Source: Rapana venosa (lineage: Eukaryota > Mollusca > Gastropoda > Neogastropoda > Muricidae). From it: a DNA stretch of 64,000 nt. How positions within the stretch are numbered: the stretch's first letter is position 1; each line of letters opens with the position of its first letter. Shown in pieces: positions 1-12,754 of the stretch. The position numbers and the translations under genes are program-made. Location of the stretch: contig CM054155.1 of the NCBI GenBank assembly GCA_028751875.1, positions 11,117,649 to 11,181,648 of the forward strand, in the 5' to 3' direction. Below the pieces are notes generated by a model. The model did not search any database and had not been told where the DNA came from. It was given only the letters and a program-made list of their open reading frames with translations.

Positions 1-790
1 CTGTATTTTTTTTCAATATCATGTACTGTGAAAACCCCAAATTTCAGAACCTAGCGGAGGATTGGTTTCACTTTTGTATCAAAAATACTAAAAACTGGTA
101 GATGCTGGAAGATTCTTTAAACCTGAAGTACATATCTTTTGTAACCATGCAACAGCCTTCAATGCTTTTCCAGAGAGATTTTCTATACATTTTGACCAGT
201 CATGGTTGAGTCCAAAAACCACACCCAGATAATATAACAAAATTCTACTTTGTATCTGCTTTTCAAAATAACACCATTTTTCAGATTCTTAATAAATCCA
301 CCATTTTTAAACCACGACTTCTTAGTTTTTGTCCCTATTTACGAAAGCCCATTTCTATACAATAATTTTCCAAACAACTGATCGTTTTTCTGCAAGTCTA
401 CAACTGAATCTGAAACTAAAGCAATATCATCTTGCATTACATAAAGTAAGAGATGCTAGTGGCTCAGAAAATAATCTATGCCTTGAGTATCTGATCCAGT
501 GAATCTGATTCTAGTTCAGAAATAAAAATCGAAAATAATAGGGGACTCAACATACAACCCTTGTCTGACACCAAAAATACAATCAAAAATCAGTAAATGT
601 GAGCCCCGCTCTCACAGCTGCCTTCACAACTTTGTACATGCTTTGCAGCGTCAGGAACATTTTATCATGGATATCCTTTTGCAGCAGCAGAAATAAAAAG
701 TTTTATTCTGTCAACACTGTCCAATGCTTTGGAAAAATCTACCAAAAGATAATAAAACGCTAAACCACCTTTCATTGTTTAATACTTTTG
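1..790 (-). mobile_element. LINE reverse transcriptase remnant
   Basis: Minus-strand frames, broken by stops and shifts, show RT motifs in the right order: motif A as LLVDFSKALDSVDR (about 704-757), motif B as GVRQGLYVESPIIF (about 530-573) and motif C as MQDDIALVSDS (about 405-450), then KVKPILR near 25-70. It is a decayed non-LTR retrotransposon that continues off the left edge. The clade cannot be assigned. Confidence 0.8.
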
Positions 791-821
791 TGCTAGAGAC
801 AGAGTAGTAAAAAAAGAGATC

Positions 822-979
822 GATGGTGCTGTGTGTGTGTGGAGGAGTGTGTGTGTGGAGGTGTGTTGTGTGGAGGTGTGTGTGTGTAGGAGGTGGTGTT
901 GTGTGGAGGTGTGTGGTGTGTGTGTGTTTGGAGGTGTTGTGTGGTGTGTGGAGGTGTGTTGTGTGTGTGTGTGTGTGTG

Positions 980-1013
<34 letters not shown>

Positions 1014-1065
1014 AGGTGCGTGTGTGTGTGTGTGGTGTGTGTGGAGGTGGTGTGTGTGTGTGTGT

Positions 1066-1104
<39 letters not shown>

Positions 1105-1215
1105 TGTGGGAGGTGTGTGTGTGTGTGGGTGTGTGGATGTGAGAGTGTGTGTGTGGTGTGTATGTGAGGTTTGTGTGTGTGGTGTGGAGGTGTGGTGTTG
1201 TGTGTGTGTGGAGGT
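822..1215. repeat. TG-rich microsatellite
   Basis: Nearly 400 bases are (TG)n broken by GGAGG interruptions. The long Val-Cys and His-Thr frames over it are artefacts of the repeat. Confidence 0.97.
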
Positions 1216-1239
1216 GTCATCCTGATGTTATTGACAGAG

Positions 1240-1481
1240 AGTGCAGCCAAGACACAGAAGGCAGGGACAGACAGAAAAGGAGAAAACCGCCGAGAGAGAG
1301 ACAGACAGACAGAGAGAGGGAGGGAGAGAGACAGAGACAGAGAAGAGAGGAAGAGACAGAGAGAGAAGAGACAGAAGAGGGACAGTGAGAGGAAGCGACA
1401 GAGAGTAGAGAGGAAGCAACCAAAAAGAGAAAGAAAGGGAGGACAGACAGGAGAAAGAGGAAACCACCAGAGAAGAGAGAA

Positions 1482-1563
<82 letters not shown>

Positions 1564-1690
1564 CGGACAGAACGAAAGACAGACAACAGACAGACAGACA
1601 GACAGACAGACAGAGACAGAACAGAGAGAGACAAGAGAGGGAGAAGAGGACAGAAACACACAGATGATAGGGAGAGACAGAGAGAACTAC
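1240..1690. repeat. GA and CAGA purine-rich tract
   Basis: About 450 bases of almost pure purine on the plus strand consist of (GA)n, (AGAC)n and GGGA units. The Ser-Leu frames on the other strand are repeat artefacts. Confidence 0.95.
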
Positions 1691-2811
1691 CAACTCCAAC
1701 TCCACCTTAATGATTAAGTCCAAAAAGGGCCATTGGCCCCTCAAATATACATGAAAGGGGGTTGCTGAACTTTTTAGTATTTTGGTGGGGTTACAAGCAA
1801 TAGTAACGGCAAAATGTTACTGTATAACAAAAAGTCAGCTACAAAAATATGACTTAGTATAACAATTCTGAAAGCTTAACACAAATATAAAGTGAGGCTG
1901 TGCACAACCTCAGGATGACTTGATGCCAGGAGTAAACCGAGTCTAAATTAGGCCGTCTACTATATTTAAACAGGGAAGTCGTTTCTGCCTAACATCCCTT
2001 AATACTGTTACAGTGCTAACGTACAACAACAAAATGTAACTTCAACCTCCGGTTCTTGCTTACAAATGGCGATAGCACCTTGATGTCGTAAAATATCATG
2101 TTGCTCGGTATCTGAATTTATGAACATTATACTGATCACACCAAGTCTAAAAACTTAGACATAATCTTTTTCAAATGTATAAATTATCCATTATCAAGTT
2201 TTAGATAAGGTTTGAACATCATTGTACTTATAACTGGTCAGTACCATTTGAAAATCTTTCACTGCTTTGAATATGAAACACTCATAGCTGCCAACGGCAG
2301 TCAATCAATCTTTGCCTGAAACATTAATGAACTCTCTCACAATTTCCGACTCCTTGATTGAGCCAAGCAAATCCAAACCCGAGTATTCACACAAACATGT
2401 ACTATTTGTGTTGCCCAGTTGTGTTTTCCTTTTACATCTAAGATCAATAGAAAGCATCTTGTAGGATTTAGAAACCACACAGTCCGTCAACACAAACAAC
2501 AAACATTATTTGTATTGTCCACCCCTCCACCCCCACCCCCCCTATCTCATCCCCCCAACATACACAGACAAAATAACTTACATGGAAAATCTAGGCATCT
2601 TCTGTGGCACCCTTACCAAGCCAGGCTGTCAACACAAACCAATCCACAGTGGTTATTAATCACAGTAAGACTGGAACAACTATGTCCCACACAGCTACCA
2701 TCCCCTCGCCCCTCCCCAGGTCACCTCCTCACACACTCACACACACACACACAATATACACCTATATAGAATGAAAAATACACAAAACTTTAAACACTTA
2801 CACAATAAGGA
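1691..2811. other. Unannotated AT-rich sequence
   Basis: No coding frame or known element was recognised. A short CA tract is present at 2738-2760 and C-runs near 2520-2556. Confidence 0.5.
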
Positions 2812-2885
2812 GTGGCAGGATGGTTTAGACGTTCGGCACTGCCAAAAGTCAACCGTGATGCTCAGGTTCGATCCCAGCCTTGCGT
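2812..2885 (+). mobile_element. tRNA-like SINE head
   Basis: The stretch has an A-box-like TGGCAGGATGGTTTAGACG and a perfect B box GGTTCGATCCC at normal tRNA spacing, but no intact cloverleaf was established. It leads directly into the 35-base tandem array, so it looks like the 5' end of a SINE whose body has become a minisatellite. Confidence 0.55.
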
Positions 2886-3450
2886 CATCTGTTCCAATGG
2901 CACTAACCTACACAGCATGCCATCTGTACCAATGGAACTAATCTACACAGCATGCCATATGTACCAATGGAACTAACCTACACAGCATGTCATCTGTACG
3001 AATGGCACTAACCTACACGGCATGTCATATGTATGCATGACACTAACATACACAGCATGCCATCTGTTCCAATGGCACTAACCTACACAGCATGCCATTT
3101 GTACCAATGGCACTAACCTACACAGCATGCCAAATGTACCAATGGCAGTAACCTACACAGCATGCTGTCTGTACCAATGGCACTAACATACACAGCATGC
3201 CATCTGTACCAATGGCACTAACCTACACAGCATGCCATCTGTACCAATGGCACTAACCTACACAGCATGCCATCTGTACCAATGGCAGTAACCTACACAG
3301 CATGCCATCTGTACCAATGGCACTAACCTACACAGCATGCCATCTGTACCAATGGCAGTAACCTACACAGCATGCCGTCTGTACCAATGGCACTAACATA
3401 CACAGCATGCCGTCTGTACCAATGGCACTAACATACACAGCATGCCATTT
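2886..3450. repeat. 35-bp minisatellite, about 16 copies
   Basis: Units of 35 bases, recognisable by CTACACAGCATGCCATCTGT followed by ACCAATGGCACTAAC, repeat about 16 times with a few percent divergence. There is no coding content. Confidence 0.95.
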
Positions 3451-3614
3451 GTATGACAGCCGCTGGAATGGACGACACCCACACACCTACAGGCAATCTG
3501 TGCGTTAGTACAGGTTTGTAACAGAAGACCACTGAGCAAGCACTGGGGCAGTACAATACCCCACCACAACAGCAGGGAATGTACAGCTGGTTAGTACAGC
3601 AGATTTTGAATTTC

Positions 3615-3935
3615 CCTTGACATGAAAGCTGTTTTCTCTATCATAATTCAATCCATGCTACATTCTTCATTTACAGACTGCTGACATGAAAGCTGTTTCA
3701 TCTATCATCCCCCAATCCATGCTACATTCTTCATTTACAGACTGCTGACATGAAAGCTGTTTTATCTGTCATAATCCAATCCATGCTACATTCTTGATTT
3801 ACAGACTGCTGACATGAAAGCTGTTTTATCTTATCACACCAAACCATCTACAACATATCTGATTTACAGACTTGCTGACATGAAAGCTGTTTCGATCTTC
3901 CATCACCCAATCCTGCTTACATTCTTCATTTTAAA
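3615..3935. repeat. 64-bp minisatellite, five copies
   Basis: GACATGAAAGCTGTTT recurs near 3621, 3685, 3749, 3813 and 3879, a period of 64 to 66 bases, with ATTTACAGACTGCT in each unit. Confidence 0.93.
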
Positions 3936-4403
3936 GAAATCATTTCTGTCAACATCTGAAAGATCCTATGTTAGAATCATCTGTAACCCTTTAAAGCATC
4001 CTAAACAATGATATAACTCTCTGCAGAACTTATGAATTTGGGGGGTCTGTTACACACCCAGTCAGTATCTTCCTGTGATCATCACCTGTTTTAAAGTGAA
4101 TCAATAATTTATGAAAAGTTCTGGTAATCCATCTCAAAATCCCCCCCCCCCCCTTATTTAGTGAAATATCTAGGCCACAGTGTTATGAATTAATGTAGGC
4201 CTACCCAAAGTCCAAACTGTTTTCCGGCATGTTACAGTATCTAATATTAGTTGTAATTATCATGGAGATTTTGTGTGACTTCTACTTGTTATTCTTGCTC
4301 GAGTGGTAGATTTAGATGTTTCAAGAATGTTACCCTAATAGTCTATACTAAAACTGGACCCTCAGTTCAATAACAGTTTGTTATGTCCAAGTATTTTATT
4401 TTT

Positions 4404-4424
4404 CGCACGACACACACACACCAC

Positions 4425-4455
<31 letters not shown>

Positions 4456-4625
4456 ACACACGCACACCACTTTCTCCCTCGTATATTTACAACACACAAA
4501 CAACACACACACACACCACATGCCGCGGCGCATGATGATCACTCCGCGCTCGCGCATACACACAAACATCACACACACACACACACACACAACACACACA
4601 CACACACACACACGCGCACTACACG
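4404..4625. repeat. CA microsatellite with interruptions
   Basis: Long (CA)n stretches are broken by unique segments near 4465-4560. His-Thr frames here are artefacts. Confidence 0.95.
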
Positions 4626-4699
4626 CGACGCCACGCACAGAGATCACGCACTACACACTCTTCTGATAAATCACACTTTTTTCGATGGAAGGATGTTAA

Positions 4700-5095
4700 A
4701 CTTGAGAACTAACTAATAAACGCATCTAGACGCAAGAAAATCATATAACCGACACCTTAACATCATGAAATTAGCGCATCTAAACGCATCATATAATGAA
4801 CCCCCACACTCAACAAATAACACATCATATAACACATACCGACAGACATGGAATAAGCATCTAAAATTAAAGGCATCTAACGCATCTGAATACATCGTAT
4901 AAACATACACGGGACACACACACACGACAAGCACACACACACACCACACACAACCAACACACACAGACACACACACACACACCACATCCCACACACACAC
5001 AGAATAAACACATCAATAACACTGCCGACAGACATGGCATAACGCACTAAAATTTAAACGCATTCTAAGACATCTGAATACATCCTGTAAACTGA

Positions 5096-5152
<57 letters not shown>

Positions 5153-5600
5153 CAACACACACACACACACACACACACACAACACACCCACACACACCAC
5201 AAACATTAACACAACTAAACACCTAAAACAGAACACTGAAAAACGCGTCTAAACACACATAATATAACAGAACACCTAGCCTACACACATAGAATAACTC
5301 GTTTAATTAAACAAAATTATTACACCAAACACATACAACACAGAATAAACGCATCGAAACACGTCATAGAACGGACACCTACAGGCACAGAATAATTACA
5401 TCTAATCATATTACAGACACTGAATAAAAATGTCTAAAAACACATCATGTAGGAGCCCACACCTACACACATAGAATAACTCGTTCCTAAACACTACAAA
5501 CGCACGATCTATAACATAGAATTACTCATCCCAACAAATCATTACAACCGACAACTACACTCACGGAATAAACGCTTCTAAACACATCATATGAAGCCAA
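4700..5600. repeat. Degenerate satellite with embedded CA tract
   Basis: Motifs such as AACGCATCTAAACACATC and GACACCTACACACATAGAAT recur irregularly every 50 to 90 bases, often with single-base losses, and a pure CA tract occupies 5096-5192. It looks like an old satellite, or a satellite with uncorrected sequencing errors. Confidence 0.7.
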
Positions 5601-5867
5601 CCAAAGTCAAAAACAGAAATCAACAAAACAGCTTTTTTTTTTTCCGAAAACAAATAAACAAAAAGTCAAACTCTTAATCCATTCAGCTAAGACAAGACTA
5701 CTACTCTTTCCCCAAGTTCTCTGTGCTACAACCATAAAAACCTTTTTTTTCCCTCCCCCCCCAATCTCCTTGGATCTGCAAAACCAACTCCCTAGCCTAC
5801 CACCGGCACACCCTGTCTGAAAATCCATCCGATCTTTTCTGCCTTCTTTTCAGACCAAGTTTCGAAA

Positions 5868-7480
5868 CATACGCTCACAATGGATCAGACTCAATTCCAG
5901 CCTGTGCTTAATCCTGATCCCCAGTTCACTGGCACTACCTCTCTTTTCCTTCCCATCCCCACAAGTGAAAAAGAAATTCATACAATTCAGAAGGAAATGG
6001 CTATAAAATCAGGACCTTTGATCCCATACCTGCTCCTGTTTTCTCAACCATGCCTTCCACAAACTTGCACCTTCTTCAATTCCCGGTCCTGGTCCTTGCT
6101 GACATCGACGATCATGGCTCTCCATTCTTCCCAGCTTCTCGGTCCCTCTCATGAGCTCATGTTGGTACACTCTTTATTCGTTGCGAATTTGTTTTAAGGC
6201 TGTCGTGAAATTTGTGCGTTGTCTTCCTCTGCTCTTGTTTCCACAGATTTTTTGCCATCCATAACAGTTTCTCTAGTCCGTCAGCCCCTGATTAATGGCC
6301 GAAAAATTTAGATGTCTTTTCTCTGATGTGTGTTTGAGAAGGGATCTCGTGTACCCAACCATTTCCATTACTTCTGCATTAGTTTTTCTTTTTGTCCATG
6401 AGAGTTTCATGATTCTCTCACCCGGATGAACCACATTTCCACTGCATTCTAGTCGCTGTTCAGGTGTCCTTTGGCTAGGGTCCACACTCACATCCGTACA
6501 GAAGAATGGACCATACGTAGGCCCTCAAACATGGATCTTTGTCTTGAGGCTTATCTTACTGTTGGTAAAAAAAAAGGCATTTCATGTTGTTTAAAAGTTG
6601 CCTTTAGATTGACCGTGCTTCTCTTCTTGATTTCTGTGTCACTATTGCCATCCGGGTGATAGTACAACTAAGGTATTTAAAAGTTGTTTTTACTGTCTAT
6701 TTCTCTCTCCTTTACAAGACTATTTTGCATTTGTGTATAACAGCTTTTCGAGATCACCATGCATTCTGTCAATTCTTGCATTGAGCTGTAATCCTTTCCT
6801 TTCGCTTTCGTCCAGTTACTGTTGTTAAAATCTTTTGCATTTTTTTATCTTCAAGTCGGCGATAAGGACTGTTCATCTGCATACTCAAGGTTGTTGATGT
6901 TGTGGCCACCCTACACTAATTCCCTCATATTCTCAATATTTCGTAGAATTATTTTTCAACTATATTACTAAAAATTAAATCAGGCGAGAGACACGCAGTC
7001 CCTGCTCACACCACCCCTGCAGATTGGTCTACTATTGACTGATGTCATTGTCGACTCTAATGGCTGCCTCCTGTTTTAATTTCTTTTTTAGTATTTCCCC
7101 CCAATACATATGTTATTTGAGGACTCAAGTATCATACCCATCGAAGTATAGCCCTGCCAAGAATATCAACAAGTCGGAGTGTCGTACTTTGTCGACCGCT
7201 TTGATTAGTCAATGAGCAGAGGTACAGGTCTTTCTGGACCTCGTGGATCTTTCATGAGTTTTCAATGCGAAGATTGCATTTCTGGTGCCTTGGTCTGCCA
7301 TGAATCCAGAATTGCGTTCTGATATATCTGGAGTATTTTATTTCTCATTCTCTTCATGAGTCATTCCGTAAAAAGAACTTTGGTGAGGTGACTCATCAGG
7401 CTGATTGTACGATGTTTGGTCACATTCAGCTGTACCCATTTCTAGGGATCGCAATGTAGATGACTTCTTCAATCGGTCGG
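5868..7480 (-). mobile_element. LINE remnant, RT 3' part and C-terminal region
   Basis: Minus-strand fragments in order include IRTQFWIHGRPRHQKCNLRI near 7265-7325 (RT fingers and palm region), a block with IMKLSWTKRKTNAEVMEMVG near 6340-6420 and ASLWKAWLRKQEQVWDQRS near 6010-6075. These are typical of the 3' half of non-LTR element ORF2 proteins that end in a K-I-S-W-T-x-x-x-T-N-x-x-V block. Many stops and frameshifts show it is long dead. Confidence 0.75.
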
Positions 7481-7489
7481 AATCTCTCC

Positions 7490-7800
7490 CGTGTCCTATA
7501 TATTGTTTATAGTTTAAACCCCCAACCCCCTCCCCCCCAATTTGCCCGGGCCCAATACAATAAAAACTATAACCACCCCTTTGGTTTTTGGGTTGGGGGG
7601 GCCCTCCCGGGCCCCGGGCCGGGGCCCCGCCTGTGTGGGGTTTCAAAAGGCAACAAAATGGGGCCGGAAAAACAATTGGGGAAAAAAAAAGGAAAAGTCT
7701 TGATGATATTGTTAAAATCTCGGACTTACAAATTCAAGATTATTATATATTTTTTTTTATTATCAGATATCACCCCTCATTCCGCCCCCCCCCCCCCCCT
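7490..7800. other. GC-run-rich stretch, possible sequence error
   Basis: Stacked homopolymers (runs of 3-8 C or G, CCCGGGCCCCGGGCC, a run of 14 C near 7785) are out of character with the flanks. This could be a real low-complexity island, but it resembles uncorrected long-read consensus. Confidence 0.4.
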
Positions 7801-7966
7801 CCCTGCACTCTTATGCTTATCATGAACTCTGTCTATAATCATCATCATAATAATGACAGTAATAATACAAAGAATATTTAGAATGCCTAATCTCATGAAC
7901 ACCAAAGCCTAATGTGTGTGTTTACAACAGCAACAATGTTAGTTGAAGGAAAGGAATAAAAAAAAA

Positions 7967-7994
7967 ATGCACACACACACATACGCCGCGCGCG

Positions 7995-8035
<41 letters not shown>

Positions 8036-8042
8036 ACACACA
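7967..8042. repeat. CA and CG alternating tract
   Basis: A (CA)n tract surrounds (CG)10-like sequence at 7984-8002. Alternating purine-pyrimidine DNA of this kind can adopt the Z form. Confidence 0.93.
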
Positions 8043-8044
8043 CT

Positions 8045-8435
8045 ACAGAGGAATGAAAAGTGAAACCAAAATGCACTGTATACTGGCAACTAACACTGGC
8101 TGGCTCAAGGAGAGGGAAACAGGAGAGTTGACAGAGGACTAAGGCCTAAAGATGAAAAGAGAAGGGGCAGGCAGGACCAATGCAGGCAGACAGACAGGGT
8201 GTTGGGGGAAGGAGGAGAGGCCTGGAGAGAGAAGGTCACTGGCCACACCACACCAGTCACTTCTGCTGTCAGAAGGAGTTTTCCAGAAAGGAGCTAGCTG
8301 TGGAGAATTAAAGTGACTGGCACTGCAGGACCTCTACAGTAACAACAGGCTGGAGTCCTGTTCGTTAGTCCTGACTGTGTAGACACAGAGGCAAGACGGG
8401 TCATCACAAAGGCCACAGCCCCTTAGGAGGGCATG

Positions 8436-8475
<40 letters not shown>

Positions 8476-10185
8476 CATCTCCACACACAATGCCACAGCA
8501 TAATGATGTGCTGCGCCAAAAGCCTCCATGCGATACTTTCCAGTCCAACCTGCAGACACACTTCTTTCCCACCTTGGATCTTGCCCTGTAGCAGCTGAAA
8601 GCAAGTGGTACATTGGGATATTTGTAAATGCTTTTCCTTTAAACCTACTTGCCATTACTGTTGTCCAATAAAGAGCTTCCTATAAGGTTGTTTTTTTCAC
8701 ATAAGGAACCAATATATGCAGTAAGAAAGCAGGAGCACTGTTCGTAATGGTCAGAGTTCTATTTATTTATCTCCATTGACCAATCCTCAAATTTGGGGAT
8801 GTCAGGATATTTTGGTCCGCAAAAATCCTGCACCTGAGAGTACAATATGTATTTATCAAACCTATTGAACTAATCTTAGCTTTCATAAGAGCATGGTAAT
8901 GTTTGCATACCTGATGCATACTTTTTCCTCTTAACATATGTCTGAGAGGGGAATAGTTAGGATACATCATTGCTAAATCTTGGTTGTAAAGAGCACAAAT
9001 GTATGACCCATGGCAAGCAAGCATGTACTTTGTCAAGCACCAGGTATGCAGTATGATGTCTGCAGTTTTTAGTATGTAATCAGGCTGAAAAATACATAAC
9101 TGGAAAGTCATACCTGTAGCCCAATGTACAAACTATGGCTGTTCTCTTGCCATATCTATGCTCCAGACGTAGAAATCAAAACAGTCTTCTGGAAATGAAA
9201 AGAAAAAACCTTTCAATAATTTCTATGTGAAGGCCTCATCACATCTGATAATGACAAAATGTGTGTGGGTGTGGTTTTCAAGTATGTCTGGCCAGCACCA
9301 CTGGGTCTCTTTCCTCAAAGCAAATGATAACTAGTCAATGCGGCCAAACATGAGTGTTTCCTAGGTTTGAGAAAGAGGGCAGCTGGTTATACTTGAGTGT
9401 GGAATGCTCCTTGGTCACAAGAAGCTACCCAATAATGGCTGCTGAAGTGATGCTGGCTATGAAGCTAATACTAATTTACTGCTGCTGTTCAAAGACTATG
9501 GCTCATTTCAAAATAGGAATACTGCATGATGCAAGATCAAATTGATTTCAACCAAGCATGTGTCAGGGTGTAAATGTAATTTGAACCTCAGGATTAATGT
9601 CCGAGTGATGGGAACAGCATACTCTTTTGAGTGCCAGGTACAGGAAAAGGTTTGGTGTATTCAGGTGGAAACAAAGGGATGGTGTGAGTTCAGCCATTCA
9701 CTCATCCAGAGATGAATAGTTCACCATCATCCTCAATGACTGCATAATGAGTGAAGGGAAGTCCTTCTTCCGTAGAGGAACTGATTACATAGTTGACATG
9801 TGGCTGTGGCTGATAAAGACAGTTGTGTCTGCTGCAACACACACTCTTCATATTGGTACTTTATAAGTCCTTAACAGTTCTCTATCTAAGTGCCTACTGT
9901 TAAATTGTAGAGTGATGCCGTTGGGGGCAATATGCATGCTAAATAAAGTTCTACTATGTCATGATATTTATAGCAAAAGATAAACCAAATGGGTTCTGTA
10001 TATTTCTGATCTGTTACACTGCAAGAATGATCATTCAGTTTCAGAAAAAATAACACAGTTGCTGGCTTTCAATATTTCACTTAAAGGCAGTTGCTTATTT
10101 TTATATAACAGTTTGTAAATTCCAGTTCGTCCTCTTCATTTGGAAACAGTCAACTGGTATCTTCTATCTTCCCTCAGTTACCAGA
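8045..10185. other. Unannotated, mostly unique sequence
   Basis: Apart from an (ATC)n tract at 8434-8476, which yields a spurious poly-aspartate frame, I see no gene, domain or recognisable element in these 2.1 kb. Confidence 0.45.
8434..8476. repeat. ATC trinucleotide microsatellite
   Basis: About 14 uninterrupted ATC/CAT triplets are present. Confidence 0.97.
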
Positions 10186-10189
10186 ATTG

Positions 10190-10390
10190 CAACGTGTGTG
10201 TATGTGTGTGTGCATGATGTGCGTTCGTGCGCGTGTACGTGCGTGTGTGTGTGGTGTGTGTGTGTGTGTGCGTGCGTGCGTGCGCGCGCGCGCGCGCGCG
10301 CACGGGTTGTGTGTAAGTGTGTGTGTGCGTGCGTGCATCGGTGTAGCGTGCGTGCGTGGGTGTGCGTGCGTGCGTGCGTGCGTATGTGTG
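10190..10390. repeat. TG/CG/TGCG compound microsatellite
   Basis: Mixed TG, TGCG and CG dinucleotides include a pure CG run at about 10283-10301. Confidence 0.95.
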
Positions 10391-10500
10391 TCAAAGTCAA
10401 AGTCAAACTTTTATTTTCAGATGGTACATTGAATAAGCAGTGCATTTGCTTTTTTCCATCAAGCCATCATTCTAAAGAAAAAGAAAAAAGCGAGAAAAAA
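10389..10500 (+). mobile_element. Interspersed repeat family D copy
   Basis: The stretch contains TCAAAGTCAAACTTTTATTT, then GATGGTACATTGAATAAGCA and TTTGCTTTTTTCCATCAAGC. The same sequence recurs at 47523, 57929 and 58331. It is an unclassified, probably non-autonomous element; no coding or tRNA head was seen. Confidence 0.75.
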
Positions 10501-10604
10501 AGATAATGTATATGCAGACATAGAATAAAAAATCTAATCTATGGTAAACTATACAAATCAAACAAGAAAAGACAATGTGTGTGTGTTCATAGTGTGACAA
10601 TCAT

Positions 10605-10608
10605 GTGT

Positions 10609-10676
<68 letters not shown>

Positions 10677-10690
10677 CGCGCGCGCGTGTG
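10605..10690. repeat. TG then CG microsatellite
   Basis: (TG)n is followed by (CG)n at 10668-10687. Confidence 0.96.
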
Positions 10691-11500
10691 TGAATATTCT
10701 GGAGCTAGGGAGGTTGTCTCTGTGAGTTGATGTGTATGTAATGTTTTAAATTGTGTGATTGTGTAGTGCACCCTCTTTCCCATGATAAAGCCCTTAAACA
10801 TGATGTAAAGCATGCCGTAAATCATCATAATGATGATATCATTATAATTGTTGTTGTAGCTGCTGTTATTAACATTATCATTATTCATTTCTATTATTGT
10901 TATTGGAATTGCTGCATGAACCAAAATAGAGGGAAATTGACTTCATGACAACAAGGAACGACATACGATTTTTGTTTTATTAAAATTCTCCCAGTCGCTG
11001 AACATAAGACCTTATACAAAAGGAAAGTTTGACAGTGATTTCCTTATTTAGCATCATTAACTCAACAAACGTGAATTTATCCTTTTCTTTGTTAACAAAA
11101 AATGTGATATCAAAGCTGGAATACGTCCTAGTTACGTATTCCTGAAATCAGTCTCTTTTAATCTTTACAGAGGCAATGGAAATCCTTAGCATTTTAAAAA
11201 CTAAAGTATTGCTTAATTGGTTTACTAAAAGAAACAAAGAAACAAAAAAGAAATTGCATATACTCCAGTTACAACATATAATTATGTACATAACGAATCA
11301 CAAAAAGCACAGCGATTTTGCAAAAGTATTTCTTTATTATCATAAAACAGATTTTCAAAATCATGATGAATACTAAATTCATTAATAGAAGGAAGCCTGC
11401 AAGGCGCTCTAATTTTAACATAGCAGTCCCTGTTAAAACTACACCAGTAAGTAGATGTTCGCCATACAAGGGCCAATCTGGATCTGCCTGCGAGGAGGGG
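10691..11500. other. Unannotated AT-rich sequence
   Basis: No convincing coding frame or shared repeat was recognised. Confidence 0.45.
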
Positions 11501-11516
11501 ATAGGGGGGCCTGTCT

Positions 11517-11725
11517 TTCATCTCTCTCTCTCTGCTCCTCTTTTCTCCTCAAGCAACCTCCCCTCCTCTACTCACCTCTCTCTCTCCTTCATCTCTCCTT
11601 TCCTTCCTCGAGACCTCCCCCCCCCCCCTCTCTACTCCTCCATCTTCTTTCTCTTTGTGTCCCCTTAACCTACCCCCACCCCCTCCCTCCGCTCACTTCC
11701 CCCCCCCCCCCCCCCCCTTGTGGTC
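11517..11725. repeat. Pyrimidine-rich tract with poly-C runs
   Basis: About 200 bases of CT-rich sequence include a 19-base C run near 11699-11717. Confidence 0.9.
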
Positions 11726-11865
11726 TGGTTTCTGTTGCCTCTGACTACAAGGCTGCCTGCTTCATGTATTAACCCTGACAGGGTTTAGAGACAGGAAGGA
11801 AGGAGGAAGGAGGGGGTGGGGGCAGGGTAGGGGAGAGGGTTAGACATTGACAGACCCTTAGTAGT

Positions 11866-11955
11866 GGAATGTGTGTGTGTGTGTGTGTGTGTGTAGTAGT
11901 AGTAGTAGTATTAGGCCTAGTAGTGGTAGTGGTAGTAGTAGTAGTAGTAGTAGTG
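11866..11955. repeat. TG and TAG microsatellites
   Basis: (TG)n at 11870-11894 is followed by (TAG)n-like triplets to 11954. Confidence 0.93.
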
Positions 11956-11984
11956 GGCTAGTCTTTAGTTTTAACATCTTTCCA

Positions 11985-12065
11985 CTGTGATTATTGTATG
12001 TTTGTCCGTTGTGTCCTATGATGACCTCCAAAACATTAGAGGAGGCAGCTGCTGTTTTGGACACT
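11985..12065 (-). mobile_element. Fragment of repeat family F
   Basis: GATGACCTCCAAAAC followed by GAGGAGGCAGCTGCTGTTTT matches the end of the 389-base element at 19690-20078 in reverse orientation. Confidence 0.65.
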
Positions 12066-12117
12066 GGTGATACTAGACCATCAAAAAGAGTAATTGGAAA
12101 GTGTGTGTGTGTGTGTG

Positions 12118-12167
<50 letters not shown>

Positions 12168-12185
12168 TTATATTGTATTTAAAAA

Positions 12186-12411
12186 AAAAAATATTCTTCT
12201 ATATCGAGGATAATGGAATAAGCACTTATGTGCTTTTTTACATCCAGTCCCCGTGTGTGTGCGGATTTGTGAATTATGTCATCTGTTCCCACCAGCACAC
12301 TATGCCTACTCTTACGAAAAGCGAATAGCGGAACAGGATTTAACGTGTGCACAAGATGTTCTGCATGCGTTCGCACACGGGGCCTCGGTTTATAGTCTCA
12401 TCGAAGGACTT
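12186..12411 (-). mobile_element. SINE family A, 3' portion
   Basis: Reverse complement of the 3' part of the tRNA-derived SINE that is complete at 20353 and 51655: CGAGGATAATGGAATAAGCA at the tail, then the CCCACCAGCACACTATGCC block and GGTTTATAGTCTCATCGAAG. It stops at AAGGACTTT, where a TG tract begins. Confidence 0.9.
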
Positions 12412-12464
12412 TGTGTGTGTGTGTCTGTGTGTGTGCGCGCGCACGTGTGTGTTTCTTTTAATTT

Positions 12465-12595
12465 TATTCTTTTATATCGAAGATAATGGAACAAGCACTT
12501 AATGTGTTTTTTTACATCCAGTCCCCATGTGTATGCGGTTTTGTAAATTCTGTCATCTGTTCCCACCCGCATACAATGGCCTACTCTTACTTGTG
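12465..12595 (-). mobile_element. SINE family A, 3' end fragment
   Basis: The last 130 bases of the SINE repeat the neighbour at 12186, with a TG tract between them and another (12610-12660) after. Confidence 0.88.
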
Positions 12596-12617
12596 TGAGT
12601 GAGTGAGTGAGAGAGAG

Positions 12618-12662
<45 letters not shown>

Positions 12663-12754
12663 ACATCATAATGACAAATAGAAGGTGCTAAACAACATAA
12701 CCAAAAAGTAATGATACCCCCCCCCCCTCCCCAAACCAAACAAAACTTCAGTAA

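Noticed and set aside
711..1744. Long Ser-Leu, Val-Cys and Arg-Glu open frames on both strands
   Set aside because: They are translations of TG and GA simple repeats with no codon structure, homology or splice context.
2812..2885. Functional tRNA gene
   Set aside because: Boxes are present but no paired acceptor stem or clear anticodon arm could be drawn, and it leads directly into a repeat array, as SINE heads do.
4378..5236. His-Thr and Cys-Val frames as secreted or antifreeze-like peptides
   Set aside because: Pure CA/TG microsatellite translations.
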